The notes beneath the pieces were generated by a model, which worked only from the letters and a program-made list of their open reading frames with translations, was not told the DNA's origin and searched no databases. Shown in pieces: positions 19,336 to 29,171 of a stretch of DNA of 64,000 nt; the stretch's first letter is position 1; each line of letters starts with the position of its first letter. This DNA comes from Planctomycetota bacterium. Lineage in GTDB: Bacteria; Planctomycetota; UBA1135; GCA-002686595. The position numbers and the translations under genes were made by a program. Location of the stretch: NCBI GenBank assembly GCA_016872795.1, contig VGYZ01000001.1:1-64000 (forward strand), read 5' to 3'.

Positions 19336-20721
19336 TCAGGCGACGAGGCCGAGCTGGCGCCAGAGCTTCATCTTGTTGGAGAGCGTGCGTGCGCTCACGC
19401 CCATGCGCCGCGCGGCTTCCGTCTTGTTGCCGCCGGTCGAGGCGAGCGTCTCGAGGATCGCCTCACGCTCGATGTCCGCGAGCGGACGGTTGGCGAGCGA
19501 CGCCGGCGCGACCGGGGTCGACGCGGCACCGCCCGGCAACACGCTGACCGGTCCGGTGGCGGCGCCGAAGGCGATGTCGGTGGGCTCGATCATCGTGCCC
19601 TGGCTCAACACGACCGCGCGCTGCAGCACATTCTCGAGCTCGCGCACATTGCCCGGCCACGGCCACTGGAGCAGCTTCTGCTCGGTGGCCGCCGAGAGCG
19701 CGAGCTCGTTGAGGCCGTGCGCGCGGGCGAAGTGCGCAAGGAAGTGGCGCGCGAGCGGCAGCACGTCGTTGGAGCGCTCGCGCAGCGGCGCGACGTGGAG
19801 CGGCAGAACATGGAGGCGGTAGTAGAGGTCCTCGCGGAAGCGACCGGCCTTGACCTCGGCGGCGAGGTCGCGGTTGGTGGTCGCGATCACGCGCACATCG
19901 ACCTTGATCGTCGCCGTGCCGCCGACGCGCTCGAACTCCTCTTCCTCGAGCACGCGCAGCAGCTTGGCTTGCAGCGCCGGCGAGATCTCGCCGATCTCGT
20001 CGAGCAGCAGCGTGCCGCCGTCGGCGAGCTCGAAGCGGCCCTCGCGGCTCTTGATCGCGCCCGTGAAGGCGCCCTTTTCGTGGCCGAAGAGCTCGCTCTC
20101 GAGCAGGTTCTCGGAGAGCGCCGCGCAGTTGACGCGCACGAACGGCGCGCTTGCGCGGTTCGACTCCTGATGGATCATCTGGGCGATGTGCTCCTTGCCG
20201 GTGCCGCTCTCGCCGGTGACGAGCACCGTGCCCTTGCTCTTCGCGACGCGCTGCGCCGAGTGCACCGTCTCCTGCATGGTCGGGCTCTCCGCGATCGTGC
20301 GCGAGCCCGCGCCGAGCACTTCTTGGCGCAGGTACTCGTTCTCGCGCTCGAGCTTCGAGGTGCGTTCGATGCGCTGCAGCACCAGCTGCAGCGTGTCGGC
20401 GGTGCAGGGCTTCATGAGGAAGTCCACCGCGCCACGGCGCATGGCCTGCACGGCCGTCTCGACCGTGCCGTGCGCCGTGATCACGACGACCGGCAGACCC
20501 GGCTTCTCGTTCTTCAGGCGCTCGACGAGCTGCAGGCCGTCCGAACCCGGCATGCGCAGGTCGGTCAGCACGATGTCGGGGCTCGTATTGCGTACTTGCT
20601 CGAACCCCTCGTTGCCGTCGCGGGCGACCGCGACCTGGAAGCCGAGGCTCTTGACCGCCTCGACGAGGAACTGGCGGGACAGGTTGTCATCGTCGACGAC
20701 AAGGATCTTCTGGATAGACAT
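19336..20721 (-). CDS. sigma-54-dependent response regulator (NtrC/FlrC-like)
   Basis: REC domain (ILVVDDDN...VLTDLRMPG), intact AAA+ ([25 protein letters not shown]), Fis-type [25 protein letters not shown]. Confidence 0.95.
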   Translation of the reverse strand: MSIQKILVVDDDNLSRQFLVEAVKSLGFQVAVARDGNEGFEQVRNTSPDIVLTDLRMPGSDGLQLVERLKNEKPGLPVVVITAHGTVETAVQAMRRGAVDFLMKPCTADTLQLVLQRIERTSKLERENEYLRQEVLGAGSRTIAESPTMQETVHSAQRVAKSKGTVLVTGESGTGKEHIAQMIHQESNRASAPFVRVNCAALSENLLESELFGHEKGAFTGAIKSREGRFELADGGTLLLDEIGEISPALQAKLLRVLEEEEFERVGGTATIKVDVRVIATTNRDLAAEVKAGRFREDLYYRLHVLPLHVAPLRERSNDVLPLARHFLAHFARAHGLNELALSAATEQKLLQWPWPGNVRELENVLQRAVVLSQGTMIEPTDIAFGAATGPVSVLPGGAASTPVAPASLANRPLADIEREAILETLASTGGNKTEAARRMGVSARTLSNKMKLWRQLGLVA

Positions 20722-20725
20722 GTCT

Positions 20726-21919
20726 TTAGTTGCGGAAGGGAAGATGGAGGCGCACTTCTGCGCCCCCAAAGGGGGATGGAAGGGACGAAATCTCGACGCG
20801 ACCGCCGTGGAGCACGGCGATGCGCTGGACTAGCGCGAGCCCGAGGCCGGTGCCTTCGGCGCGCGTGGTGAAGAACGGCTCGAACACGCGGCGCGCCAGC
20901 TTCTGCGAGATGCCAGGGCCGGCATCCTGCACGCGCGCGACCACTTCGTCGCCCTCGCGCGCGATCGCGAGGTGCACGCGACCGCCTCGGGGCTGAGCCT
21001 GAATCGCGTTGGCGAGCAAGTTCCGCAACGCCTGACGGAGCTTGATGCGATCGCCGGAGAAAGTCGGGCAATCGACCGTGGTCGTGAGCTCGACGGGGCA
21101 CACTCCATCGCGCTCGGCGCCGAGGCGTGCGAGGCGCAGGGCCGCGCGCGCGAGCTCGTGCGCGTCGACCGAGTCGAGCGCGAGTTTGTCGGGGCTCGCG
21201 AGCGACATCATGCTCGCGAGAATCGTCTCGGCTTCGGCGGAACCCTCGACGATCATGCCGGCCCAGCGGCGCTCGTTGCTGCCCTCCGGAAGACGCGGCG
21301 CGAGCATCTCGGCGAAGCCCTTGACCGCCATCATCGGGTTGCGCAGTTCGTGCGCGATGCCGCTGGCCATGTCGCCCATCGCCGTGAGCTTGTCCATGGC
21401 GTGGAGGCGCTCGGAGAGCTCGACCACGCGCGTGCGATCGTCGAGGATCTCGACCGTGCCGGCAGGTTCGCCGCCGGCGCGCAGGTCGCGTGCGACCACC
21501 GAGCGCCGCGAGGCCACGACGCGGCGCGAGCCGTCGGGGCGCACCGCTTCGTGCTCGATCCACTCGTCGTCACGCCCGTCGAACTCCGTCGACTCGCGAC
21601 CGAGAACCGCGCTCTCGTCCACGCCGAGCACGACGAGTGCCGCGGCGTTGGCGCGCACGATGTGACCGTCGGCGTCGCGCACGAGCACTCCTGTGGGGAG
21701 CGCGGCGAGCACCGCTTCGAGGCCGGCCTTCACTTCGTCGAGCTCGGCGACCTTGCGCGCGAGCTCGCGGTTGGCGACGGCGAGCTCTTGCTCGACGCGC
21801 CGCGCGCGCTCTTCCAGCGAGCGGTAGCTCGTGGTCAGGCTGGCACCGAGGCTCTCGAGGTCGCGCATCGCGCGCTCGAGGTCGAGCTCCGGCAGTTGCT
21901 GCTGGCTCGCGGGCGTCAC
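20726..21919 (-). CDS. PAS-containing sensor histidine kinase (FlrB-like)
   Basis: GTG start; PAS segment GVLVRDADGHIVRANAAALVVLG; H-box GIAHELRNPMMAVKGFAEML; ATPase DAGPGIS...FFTTRAEGTGLGLALVQRI. Confidence 0.93.
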   Translation of the reverse strand: MTPASQQQLPELDLERAMRDLESLGASLTTSYRSLEERARRVEQELAVANRELARKVAELDEVKAGLEAVLAALPTGVLVRDADGHIVRANAAALVVLGVDESAVLGRESTEFDGRDDEWIEHEAVRPDGSRRVVASRRSVVARDLRAGGEPAGTVEILDDRTRVVELSERLHAMDKLTAMGDMASGIAHELRNPMMAVKGFAEMLAPRLPEGSNERRWAGMIVEGSAEAETILASMMSLASPDKLALDSVDAHELARAALRLARLGAERDGVCPVELTTTVDCPTFSGDRIKLRQALRNLLANAIQAQPRGGRVHLAIAREGDEVVARVQDAGPGISQKLARRVFEPFFTTRAEGTGLGLALVQRIAVLHGGRVEISSLPSPFGGAEVRLHLPFRN

Positions 21920-22722
21920 GGGCGCTTCTCCTTGCCGGCGCTGCGCTTCTCGAAGTCGACACGCCACTGCAGGAATTCGAGGTCTTCGCGAGCGCGCTCG
22001 GCGAGCGCGCCGGCGTCCTTGCGCGCGAGCACGGCTCCGAAGCCGGCGATGGCGTCGGTATCTCGTCCGAGCTTCTCGAGCGTGCGCGCGCGCCAGTACG
22101 AGCACTCGATGTCGTCGAGCCGCAGCTCGAATGTTGCGAGAGCTTCGGCGTAGCGGCCCTGGCGGTAGCAGGCGCGGCCGAGGTGCAGCGCGTCGGCGTA
22201 GTAGCCCGCCTGCTCGAAGGAGCGAGCTGCGCCACTCGTCGGCGTCGGAGCGGTCGTGTCCTGCTCGCGGGGTGCGCTGGCGACCGTGCTGACCGCCAGA
22301 CGCGCACGCAGCGCATCGTCGAGGCCCGTCGTCGCGGGAGCGTCGTTCGTCACCGCGCTGGGCGGGCCGGTCGGCGCGGTTGCGGCCGGCAGTCTGTCGG
22401 CCAGTTCGGCGTTCTCGAGGCGCTCCGCATCGCCCTGCAGGCGCGCGATGTCATTGCGCAGCGTGTCGAGCAGTGCATCGCGCGCGCCGGGCTTTCCGGC
22501 GGGCGTGGGCAGCGCAGCCTCCGTGGCGGCGATCACGGTCGGGATCGCCGTTGCATCGCCGCTCTGCAGGCGCTGCTCGACCGCGGCCAGCTGGTCGAGC
22601 GCCTTGAGCGTGCGCTGCAGCGTGGCCTCGAGCGAGTCCTCGCCGCCGGAGCCGAGTGTCACGGCCGGGACCACGAGCAGCGTGGCCAGGCCGAGGTTGA
22701 GCGCGTAGTTGAACTTCAACAT
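21916..22722 (-). CDS. exported TPR-like protein, hypothetical
   Basis: MLKFNYALNLGLATLLVVPAVTLGSGG signal; C-terminal TPR-like AGYYADALHLGRACYRQGRYAEALATFE. Confidence 0.7.
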   Translation of the reverse strand: MLKFNYALNLGLATLLVVPAVTLGSGGEDSLEATLQRTLKALDQLAAVEQRLQSGDATAIPTVIAATEAALPTPAGKPGARDALLDTLRNDIARLQGDAERLENAELADRLPAATAPTGPPSAVTNDAPATTGLDDALRARLAVSTVASAPREQDTTAPTPTSGAARSFEQAGYYADALHLGRACYRQGRYAEALATFELRLDDIECSYWRARTLEKLGRDTDAIAGFGAVLARKDAGALAERAREDLEFLQWRVDFEKRSAGKEKRP

Positions 22723-24164
22723 CAGATTCGCCCCCGATAGGCCTCGATGGCCTCCTCGATGCGACCCACGCCTTCGAGCAGCTCGCCGGTGAGCAAGTAG
22801 AGTTCGCGGCGCAGCTCGGGCGACCGGATCGAGTCCAGGTGCTCGCGCAGATGCGTGAGTGCGGCGTCGACGCCGACTTCCTGCGAGAGGGCGCGGGCGT
22901 GGCAACGCGCGAAGCGTGCGCGCAGCGCCTCCTCGAATGTGCCGAGTTGCGCGGCGATTTCGCGCAGCAGCTTGAGCGATTCCGCGAACGAGCCGCCGTC
23001 GCACAGTCGCTCGGCGCGCTCGAGCGCCTTCGACTCGGCGGCAGCGGCGTGCGCGTCGAGCCCGAGCGCCGCGCGCGCAGCGCGCACGACATCATCGAGA
23101 AGGACGCCGTCCTTGCGCGCGGCCTCGGCCGCGAACAGGGCGCCGACTTCGTCGTTCGTGTCGAGCGCGGCGGTCGCTGCGGCGAGCAAGGCCGCGTCCC
23201 TGCGCGGCCCCTCGCAGAGCTGCGAGAGGGCGAGCCACGCGCGAGCGGCGTTGCCGTGTTGTCCGGCGGCCGTGCAGGCGAGCGCGCGCAGCTCGAGCGA
23301 CTCGCGACGGTCCGCGGGACCTGCGAGCTGCGTGTCGATCTCGTCGAGCAGCGTGAGCGCCTTCTCGCCTTGGCCGATGCCGGCGAGTGCGCGCACGCGC
23401 ACTTGCTTGCGCCGCAGTTCCTCGTGCCGCGACGCTGCGCTGTCGAGCGCATCGATGGCGTCGATCATGTACAGCGCGCGCTCGTGCTGGCCGAGGCGCA
23501 CGACGCACCAGGCGAGTTCGAGGCGCGCGGGGATCTCGAGTCCGTGCTCGCGCTCGCTGCGCAAAAGCTCGGAGAAGCGATCCGCGGCATCCTGCCATGC
23601 CTCTTCGCGCAAGAGCAGGTTGCCGGCAGCGAACAGCGCGTCGTTGGCGAGCGTGGAGTCGGAGTAGCGCCCGACCAGCTCGTCGTAGCGCGCGCGTGCG
23701 GCAAAGAAGTTCCCGCGCCGCTCCTCGATGATGGCCTGATCGCGCAGCGCTTGGGGAGCGAGCTCGTGGTCCGCGAAGTCGCGCAGCGTCGCGACGGAAA
23801 CCGCGAGCGACGCTTGGTAGTGCGCGTCGGCATCCACCGTGCCGTCGAGGTTCGGCCGGAGCATGAGCACACCGCCGCGCACTTCGGCCTCGAGGCCGAC
23901 GGACCCAGCGATGAAGCGCACGGCTTGGCGCAGCGGGCGATCGCGCAGGTCGACGCTGACGAGCGTGCGGCTCGTGCTCGCGTCGAGTCCTTGCAGATCG
24001 AGGTCGGCTTCGCGAGCAAGATCGCCCATGAGCTCGTGGAGCAGCGCGTTGTCCGCGTGGATCGTGCACAAGCGTTCGCCGTCGCGTTCGACGGCCGAGA
24101 GCTCGTGGCGCAGTTCGCGCGTCTGGGGCGCGACGAGCAGCAGTGCGGCGAGGGCGAGCTTCAC
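22722..24164 (-). CDS. exported protein with STN-like N-terminal domain and TPR repeats
   Basis: MKLALAALLLVAPQTREL; LRDRPLRQAVRFIAGSVGLEAEVRGGVLMLRP (STN-like); multiple TPR-like units. Confidence 0.7.
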   Translation of the reverse strand: MKLALAALLLVAPQTRELRHELSAVERDGERLCTIHADNALLHELMGDLAREADLDLQGLDASTSRTLVSVDLRDRPLRQAVRFIAGSVGLEAEVRGGVLMLRPNLDGTVDADAHYQASLAVSVATLRDFADHELAPQALRDQAIIEERRGNFFAARARYDELVGRYSDSTLANDALFAAGNLLLREEAWQDAADRFSELLRSEREHGLEIPARLELAWCVVRLGQHERALYMIDAIDALDSAASRHEELRRKQVRVRALAGIGQGEKALTLLDEIDTQLAGPADRRESLELRALACTAAGQHGNAARAWLALSQLCEGPRRDAALLAAATAALDTNDEVGALFAAEAARKDGVLLDDVVRAARAALGLDAHAAAAESKALERAERLCDGGSFAESLKLLREIAAQLGTFEEALRARFARCHARALSQEVGVDAALTHLREHLDSIRSPELRRELYLLTGELLEGVGRIEEAIEAYRGRI

Positions 24165-24859
24165 CGGCCCTGCTCCGTGTTGCGCGCGAGGGCGTCGGCT
24201 TCGAGCCGGTAGCTGTCGGCGATCAGGAAGCCTGCGCGAGCCTCGATTTCCTCGCGCGCGGGCTGCTCGACGCGGTCGATCACAGCGAGCAGGCCGTGGA
24301 GCATGCGACGGGCGCGGATGTGCTCGCCCTGCGCGACGCGTTCCCGCGCGAGCTCGAGCGTGCGGAAGCCCTCGGGCAGGGCGCCGAAGGCCGGCTCGGA
24401 GGCGCGCGCGGCAGCGGCGCTGCGCTGATTGGACTCGTTGCGCAGGTCCGTGCTGGCTTCTCGCACATCGTGAGCGACATCGAGGACGAGGTCACGGGTC
24501 GCGTTGACCGAGTTCCACGCGAAGGCCATCAGGGCCACATTGGCGACGAGCACGGCGGCGAAGAGCGCCGTGGCGAGCGGGGACATCGAGAAGCGCGCGT
24601 GCTCGGCGCTCGGTGCGGGAGCGGCCTGCGGGGCGGGCGGCGCTGCGCCCGGGGTCGGCGCGGAGGGCGCATCGACATGGGCGAGCGTGCTCGGCACCAC
24701 GGCGGCGGGCTCGTTCTTGGGCAGGGCCGGCTGGGGCGCAGCGGATTGACGGACCTCGACGAAGTTGAACAGATCCTCGTCGGTCTCCGGCGGAGGCGTG
24801 CCGGTGGCGAGCTGAGCGTGCAGCTTGCCGGTCGTGGGGACGAGCGGGTCGGAGGCCAT
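24161..24859 (-). CDS. single-pass membrane protein, hypothetical
   Basis: Pro/Ala-rich N-terminus, TM MSPLATALFAAVLVANVALMAFAW, helical C-terminus; overlaps the downstream start. Confidence 0.65.
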   Translation of the reverse strand: MASDPLVPTTGKLHAQLATGTPPPETDEDLFNFVEVRQSAAPQPALPKNEPAAVVPSTLAHVDAPSAPTPGAAPPAPQAAPAPSAEHARFSMSPLATALFAAVLVANVALMAFAWNSVNATRDLVLDVAHDVREASTDLRNESNQRSAAAARASEPAFGALPEGFRTLELARERVAQGEHIRARRMLHGLLAVIDRVEQPAREEIEARAGFLIADSYRLEADALARNTEQGR

Positions 24860-24970
24860 GTCGTCCAGAGAGTTCGACCGTGGACGATTTTTCCTTGAAG
24901 CGAGGAATGGCTACCCCGGCAGGTTCTTCCTGAATCAGGGAAGGCCGTCCCGCCCTCTGCCCTGCCCCGC

Positions 24971-25795
24971 TCAGTCTGCGCGCGAGACGATGCCGTAGGC
25001 GCGCAGCTTGAGGTGCAAGGTGGCGCGGTGCAGCCCGAGCACGCGAGCGGCTTGGCTGCGGTTGCCGCCCTGCTCCTCGAGCACCCGGCGGATCAACAGC
25101 TCCTCGACTTCGCGCAGGGAGCGAGCCTCTACCGTGAGCGCGCTCCCCGCGGGCTCGTCGCGCTCCGGTCGTGAGAGCAGGTGGTGCGCCAGAAGCGTGT
25201 CCGAGTCGCACACGAGCGCCGCGCGCCCCACGAGCCACACGACCTCGTGTTCGTTGCCGGGCCAGTCGTGCGCGAGGATGTGCCGTTGCGCACAGGCGCC
25301 GAGGCGCGCGTGTGGAAGTTCCTTCGCCAGCACTTCGAGCGCGAGCTCGAGCGCCTCCTGCGGCCGCTCGCGCAGGGGCGGGATCGAGAGCGCGAGTCCG
25401 TTGAGCCGGTAGAGCAGCTCCTCGCGCAGCGCCTTGCGCAGCCGCTCCGGCGGCGTGGGCAGCGTGGCGATCACGCGCGCCGCAGGGCGCGCGAGCAGCG
25501 CGTGTGCGAAGGCAGCCTGAGCGGCGTCGTCACAGTACTCGACGCGCTCGAGCAAGAGCGTCCCGCCACGCGCCTCGACGAGCGCCGTGCTCGGATTGGC
25601 GCCCCGTTCGCGCCGCGCATCGACATGCACGAACGGTGCGGCCGCGCGCGGCGAGAGCGCGTGGATCTCTCGGGCGAGCTCGAGCGAGGGCGTGCCCGGC
25701 GGAGCCACGATGAGCACGGACGAGCTCGACGAAGCCGCGGCACGCGCGGCGTGGACACGCAATTTCTTCCAGCTGCTGCCGCTCTCGCTCGCCAT
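24971..25795 (-). CDS. degenerate sigma-54-activator-like AAA+ / Fis-HTH protein
   Basis: ELLYRLNGLALSIPPLRERPQEALELA, AHDWPGNEHEVVWLVGRAALV, HTH GGNRSQAARVLGLHRATLHLKLRAYGI; Walker A/B altered and no GAFTGA. Confidence 0.8.
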   Translation of the reverse strand: MASESGSSWKKLRVHAARAAASSSSSVLIVAPPGTPSLELAREIHALSPRAAAPFVHVDARRERGANPSTALVEARGGTLLLERVEYCDDAAQAAFAHALLARPAARVIATLPTPPERLRKALREELLYRLNGLALSIPPLRERPQEALELALEVLAKELPHARLGACAQRHILAHDWPGNEHEVVWLVGRAALVCDSDTLLAHHLLSRPERDEPAGSALTVEARSLREVEELLIRRVLEEQGGNRSQAARVLGLHRATLHLKLRAYGIVSRAD

Positions 25796-25982
25796 GGGCT
25801 GACTCCTATTGAACAGGCCGCCGCGCGCGAGTGCGCGCACCCAGTGAGAGGAATTTCTCCCCGAGCGCTTCAGGGATCGCCTGCTCCTCCGAGAACCGCT
25901 CCGTGCTCGCCAGCGGGATTGGACCGCACGGGCACGGAACACACAGCGACCCCAACAACCCTCAGCACAGGAAACAGGAAAC

Positions 25983-26807
25983 ATGGGCCTCCGAGTCAAC
26001 ACGAACATCGCCTCGATGAATGCACAGCGGAACCTCGGTTCCGTCAGCACGCGCCTGATGGGCAACTTCAAGCGCCTCTCGAGCGGCTTGCGCATCTCGA
26101 CCGCGTCGGACGACGCCGCCGGCCTCGGCATCAGCGAGCGCATGCGCTCCCAGATCCGCAGCTACGGCGCGGCGCAGCGCAACGCTCAGGACGGCATCTC
26201 GCTCGTCCAGACCGCGGAAGGCGCGCTCAACGAAGTCAACAGCATCCTGAACCGCATGCGCGAGCTGTCGATTCAGGCCGCGAACGGCACGCTCTCGAAC
26301 GCGGACCGCGCGACGCTCGACACCGAGTACCAGGAGCTGATCAACGAGATCGATCGCATCTCGACCACCTCGACATTCAACGGCGTGCAGCTGATCGATG
26401 GCACGACGACTTCGCTCGACCTGCAGGCCGGCATCAACTCGAGCGAGGTGATCACGGTTTCGCTGCAGGACGCGACCGCCACCGCGCTCAGCCTCTCGGG
26501 TCTGACGGTCGGCACGCCCTCGGGTGCCTCGGCCGCGCTCGCGGTGATCGATGCTGCCGTCGACCTGGTCACGACCGCTCGCGGCGCGCTCGGCTCGGCC
26601 CAGAACCGCCTGCAGTCCGCGATCTCGTCGATTGCGAACGCCTCGGAAAACCTCGCCGCCGCCGAGTCGCGCATCCGCGATGTCGATATCGCGACCGAAA
26701 CCGCGGACCTCACCCGCAACACGATCATGCAGCAAGCCGCGGTCGCCATGCTCGCGCAGGCGAATGTGCAGCCGCAGCTCGCGCTCAGCCTCCTCCAAGG
26801 CCGTTGA
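25983..26807 (+). CDS. flagellin (paralog 1)
   Basis: [57 protein letters not shown]...[34 protein letters not shown]. Confidence 0.97.
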   Translation: MGLRVNTNIASMNAQRNLGSVSTRLMGNFKRLSSGLRISTASDDAAGLGISERMRSQIRSYGAAQRNAQDGISLVQTAEGALNEVNSILNRMRELSIQAANGTLSNADRATLDTEYQELINEIDRISTTSTFNGVQLIDGTTTSLDLQAGINSSEVITVSLQDATATALSLSGLTVGTPSGASAALAVIDAAVDLVTTARGALGSAQNRLQSAISSIANASENLAAAESRIRDVDIATETADLTRNTIMQQAAVAMLAQANVQPQLALSLLQGR

Positions 26808-26842
26808 TTCAAGACGATCCGGCCCCTGTGCCGGTCGCTGTG

Positions 26843-26867
26843 GGGGAGGGCCTCGTTGGCCCTCCCC
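26843..26867 (+). terminator. hairpin downstream of flagellin 1
   Basis: GGGGAGGGCC-tcgtt-GGCCCTCCCC, perfect 10-bp stem. Confidence 0.65.
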
Positions 26868-27055
26868 GTCCCCCCCAAAGCTCTTTTCAGTAGTTCTGAC
26901 CGAACGAGCAGCTCCGCGAGCGCGCCCCATCGCGCGCCGCGCGCAAAGACGCTTCCCCTCCGCTCCGCCTCGCGCGACGAGCGTGCCTTTGCACGCGAGC
27001 GCAGCTCGCGCCGCGCGCTCACCCAAAGCTCGCGCGATCGGTCCTCTCCCGCACT

Positions 27056-27082
27056 CCTCCGCGGTGTGTCCAGCCGCGGAGG
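27056..27082 (+). promoter_or_regulatory. inverted repeat / hairpin in the flagellin 2 leader
   Basis: CCTCCGCGG-tgtgtccag-CCGCGGAGG, perfect 9-bp stem ending 35 nt before the ATG. Confidence 0.5.
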
Positions 27083-27117
27083 TGGTTCCGTAACCCCAGC
27101 TACAAAAGGAAACTGCA

Positions 27118-27939
27118 ATGGGACTTCGTGTCAATACCAACATCGCCGCCCTGACGGCTCAACGCAACCTAGCTGGCGTCAGCCAGCGTCTCTCCGGCAA
27201 CTTCGGTCGGCTCTCGAGCGGCATGCGCATCGCGACGGCCGCCGACGATGCCGCTGGCCTGGGCATCTCCGAGCGCATGCGCGCTCAGGTGCGCTCGCTC
27301 AATGTCGCCAGCCGCAACGCGCAGGACGGCGTCTCGCTCGCGCAGACCGCCGAAGGCGCGCTGCAGGAAGTCAACAACAACCTGACGCGCATGCGTGAGC
27401 TGGCGATTCAGGCCTCCAACGGCACCCTCACCACGCAGGACCGCGCCACGATCGACACCGAGTTCCAGGCGCTGATCACCGAGATCGACCGCGTCTCGAG
27501 CCAGACCACCTTCAACGGCGTGAACTTGCTCGACGGCACGACGACCACGCTCAGCGTGCAGGTCGGCAACAACTCCGGCGAGACGATCACGGTCAGTCTG
27601 GCCGACATGACCGCCACGGCGCTCAGCATCGCCGGCGAGGACGTGGCGACGGCCGCAGGCGCCGCCACCGCGCTGACCGCGATCGATTCGGCGATCGACA
27701 ACGTCACGACGACTCGCGGCGCTCTCGGCGCCGCGCAGAACCGCCTGACGAGCGCGATCTCCTCGATCCTCAACACGCGCGAGAACCTCTCGGCCGCCGA
27801 GAGCCGCATCCGCGATGTCGATGTGGCGATCGAGACCGCGGACCTGACGCGCAACTCGATCCTGCAGCAGGCCGCCGTGAGCGTCCTCGCGCAGGCCAAC
27901 ACGCAGCCGCAGCTCGCGCTCTCGCTGCTGCAAGGCTGA
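27118..27939 (+). CDS. flagellin (paralog 2)
   Basis: [60 protein letters not shown]... Confidence 0.97.
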   Translation: MGLRVNTNIAALTAQRNLAGVSQRLSGNFGRLSSGMRIATAADDAAGLGISERMRAQVRSLNVASRNAQDGVSLAQTAEGALQEVNNNLTRMRELAIQASNGTLTTQDRATIDTEFQALITEIDRVSSQTTFNGVNLLDGTTTTLSVQVGNNSGETITVSLADMTATALSIAGEDVATAAGAATALTAIDSAIDNVTTTRGALGAAQNRLTSAISSILNTRENLSAAESRIRDVDVAIETADLTRNSILQQAAVSVLAQANTQPQLALSLLQG

Positions 27940-28184
27940 TTCCGCGCGGCGCAAGCCGCACGACGAGCACCGCGCGCCGCCTGCGCGAACCCCAGATGAG
28001 GGTCTCGGCCGGCAGCGCGTTCCAACGAGAACACCCGGGCGCCGGTCACTTCCGGCCTCTGACCGCAGGCGAGCGTTCGCAGGCGGCGGGGGCGACGCAG
28101 CGGAAGTGAAATCGAGGAGCCAGTCGCTCGGGCTTTTGACTGCCACTGCGTCACAACCCTCTTTCCAACAGGAATCGAAATATC

Positions 28185-29003
28185 ATGGGACTTCGTGTCA
28201 ATACCAACGTCGCTGCGCTCACCAGCCAGCGCAACCTCGGGGCCGTCACTGGTCGGCTCCAGGGCAACTTCGCCCGCCTGTCGTCCGGCATGCGCATCGC
28301 GACTGCCGCTGACGACGCCGCGGGCCTCGGCATCAGCGAGCGCATGCGCGCTCAGGTGCGCTCCTTCACGGTCGCGAGCCGCAACGCGCAAGACGGCGTT
28401 TCGCTCGTGCAGACCGCGGAAGGCGCGCTACAGGAAGTCAGCAACAACCTGACCCGCATGCGCGAGCTGGCTGTTCAGGCTTCCAACGGCACTCTGACCA
28501 CGGCCGACCGCGCCACGCTCGATACCGAGTTCCAGGCGCTCGTCACCGAGATCGATCGCGTCTCGAGCCAGACCACGTTCAACGGCGTGAACCTGCTCGA
28601 CGGCTCGACGACCTCGCTCAGCATCCAGGTCGGCACGGACTCGGGCGAGACGATCGGCCTGAGCCTCGCGGACACGACCTCGACGGGTCTGTCGATCGGC
28701 GCCGCGGACGTCACGACGGCCGCCAACGCCGCGAGCGCCCTTGCGACGATCGACTCGGCGATCGACAGCGTCACGACGGCCCGCGGCACGCTCGGCGCGT
28801 CGCAGAACCGTCTGACGAGCGCGATCTCCTCGATCCTCAACACGCGCGAGAACCTCTCGGCCGCCGAGAGCCGCATCCGTGATGTGGACGTTGCGATCGA
28901 GACCGCCGACCTGACTCGCAACTCGATCCTGCAGCAGGCCGCCGTGAGCGTCCTGTCGCAGGCCAACGTGCAGCCGCAGCTCGCGCTGTCGCTGCTCCGT
29001 TGA
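28185..29003 (+). CDS. flagellin (paralog 3)
   Basis: [57 protein letters not shown]... Confidence 0.97.
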   Translation: MGLRVNTNVAALTSQRNLGAVTGRLQGNFARLSSGMRIATAADDAAGLGISERMRAQVRSFTVASRNAQDGVSLVQTAEGALQEVSNNLTRMRELAVQASNGTLTTADRATLDTEFQALVTEIDRVSSQTTFNGVNLLDGSTTSLSIQVGTDSGETIGLSLADTTSTGLSIGAADVTTAANAASALATIDSAIDSVTTARGTLGASQNRLTSAISSILNTRENLSAAESRIRDVDVAIETADLTRNSILQQAAVSVLSQANVQPQLALSLLR

Positions 29004-29028
29004 TCCCGAGCAGGACGAGACAAGGAAG

Positions 29029-29066
29029 GGTTCCCGCGCTTCTCGCGCTCCCCCCCGGCGGGAACC
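29029..29066 (+). terminator. inverted repeat just after flagellin 3
   Basis: GGTTCCCGC ... GCGGGAACC (9-bp arms, 20-nt loop). Confidence 0.4.
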
Positions 29067-29125
29067 GGTCCCAGCCCGAAACCCTGGCTATTCGTAGCTG
29101 AGGGGGCCAGGAAGGACGGCTCGAA

Positions 29126-29171
29126 GGGCACCGCACCGCGCTCGCGCGGCGCGGTGCCCGCGCCATTTTTT
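29126..29171 (+). terminator. strong Rho-independent terminator between flagellins 3 and 4
   Basis: GGGCACCGC-a-CCGCG-ctcg-CGCGG-c-GCGGTGCCC, then gcgccaTTTTTT. Confidence 0.88.

Noticed and set aside
28128-28145. GG-N10-GC pattern (CGGGCTTTTGACTGCC) as a sigma-54 promoter for flagellin 3, plus a similar weak match before flagellin 4
   Set aside because: GG-N10-GC is frequent by chance at this GC content and the TGGCAC/TTGC flanks are poor; needs matrix scoring or TSS data.
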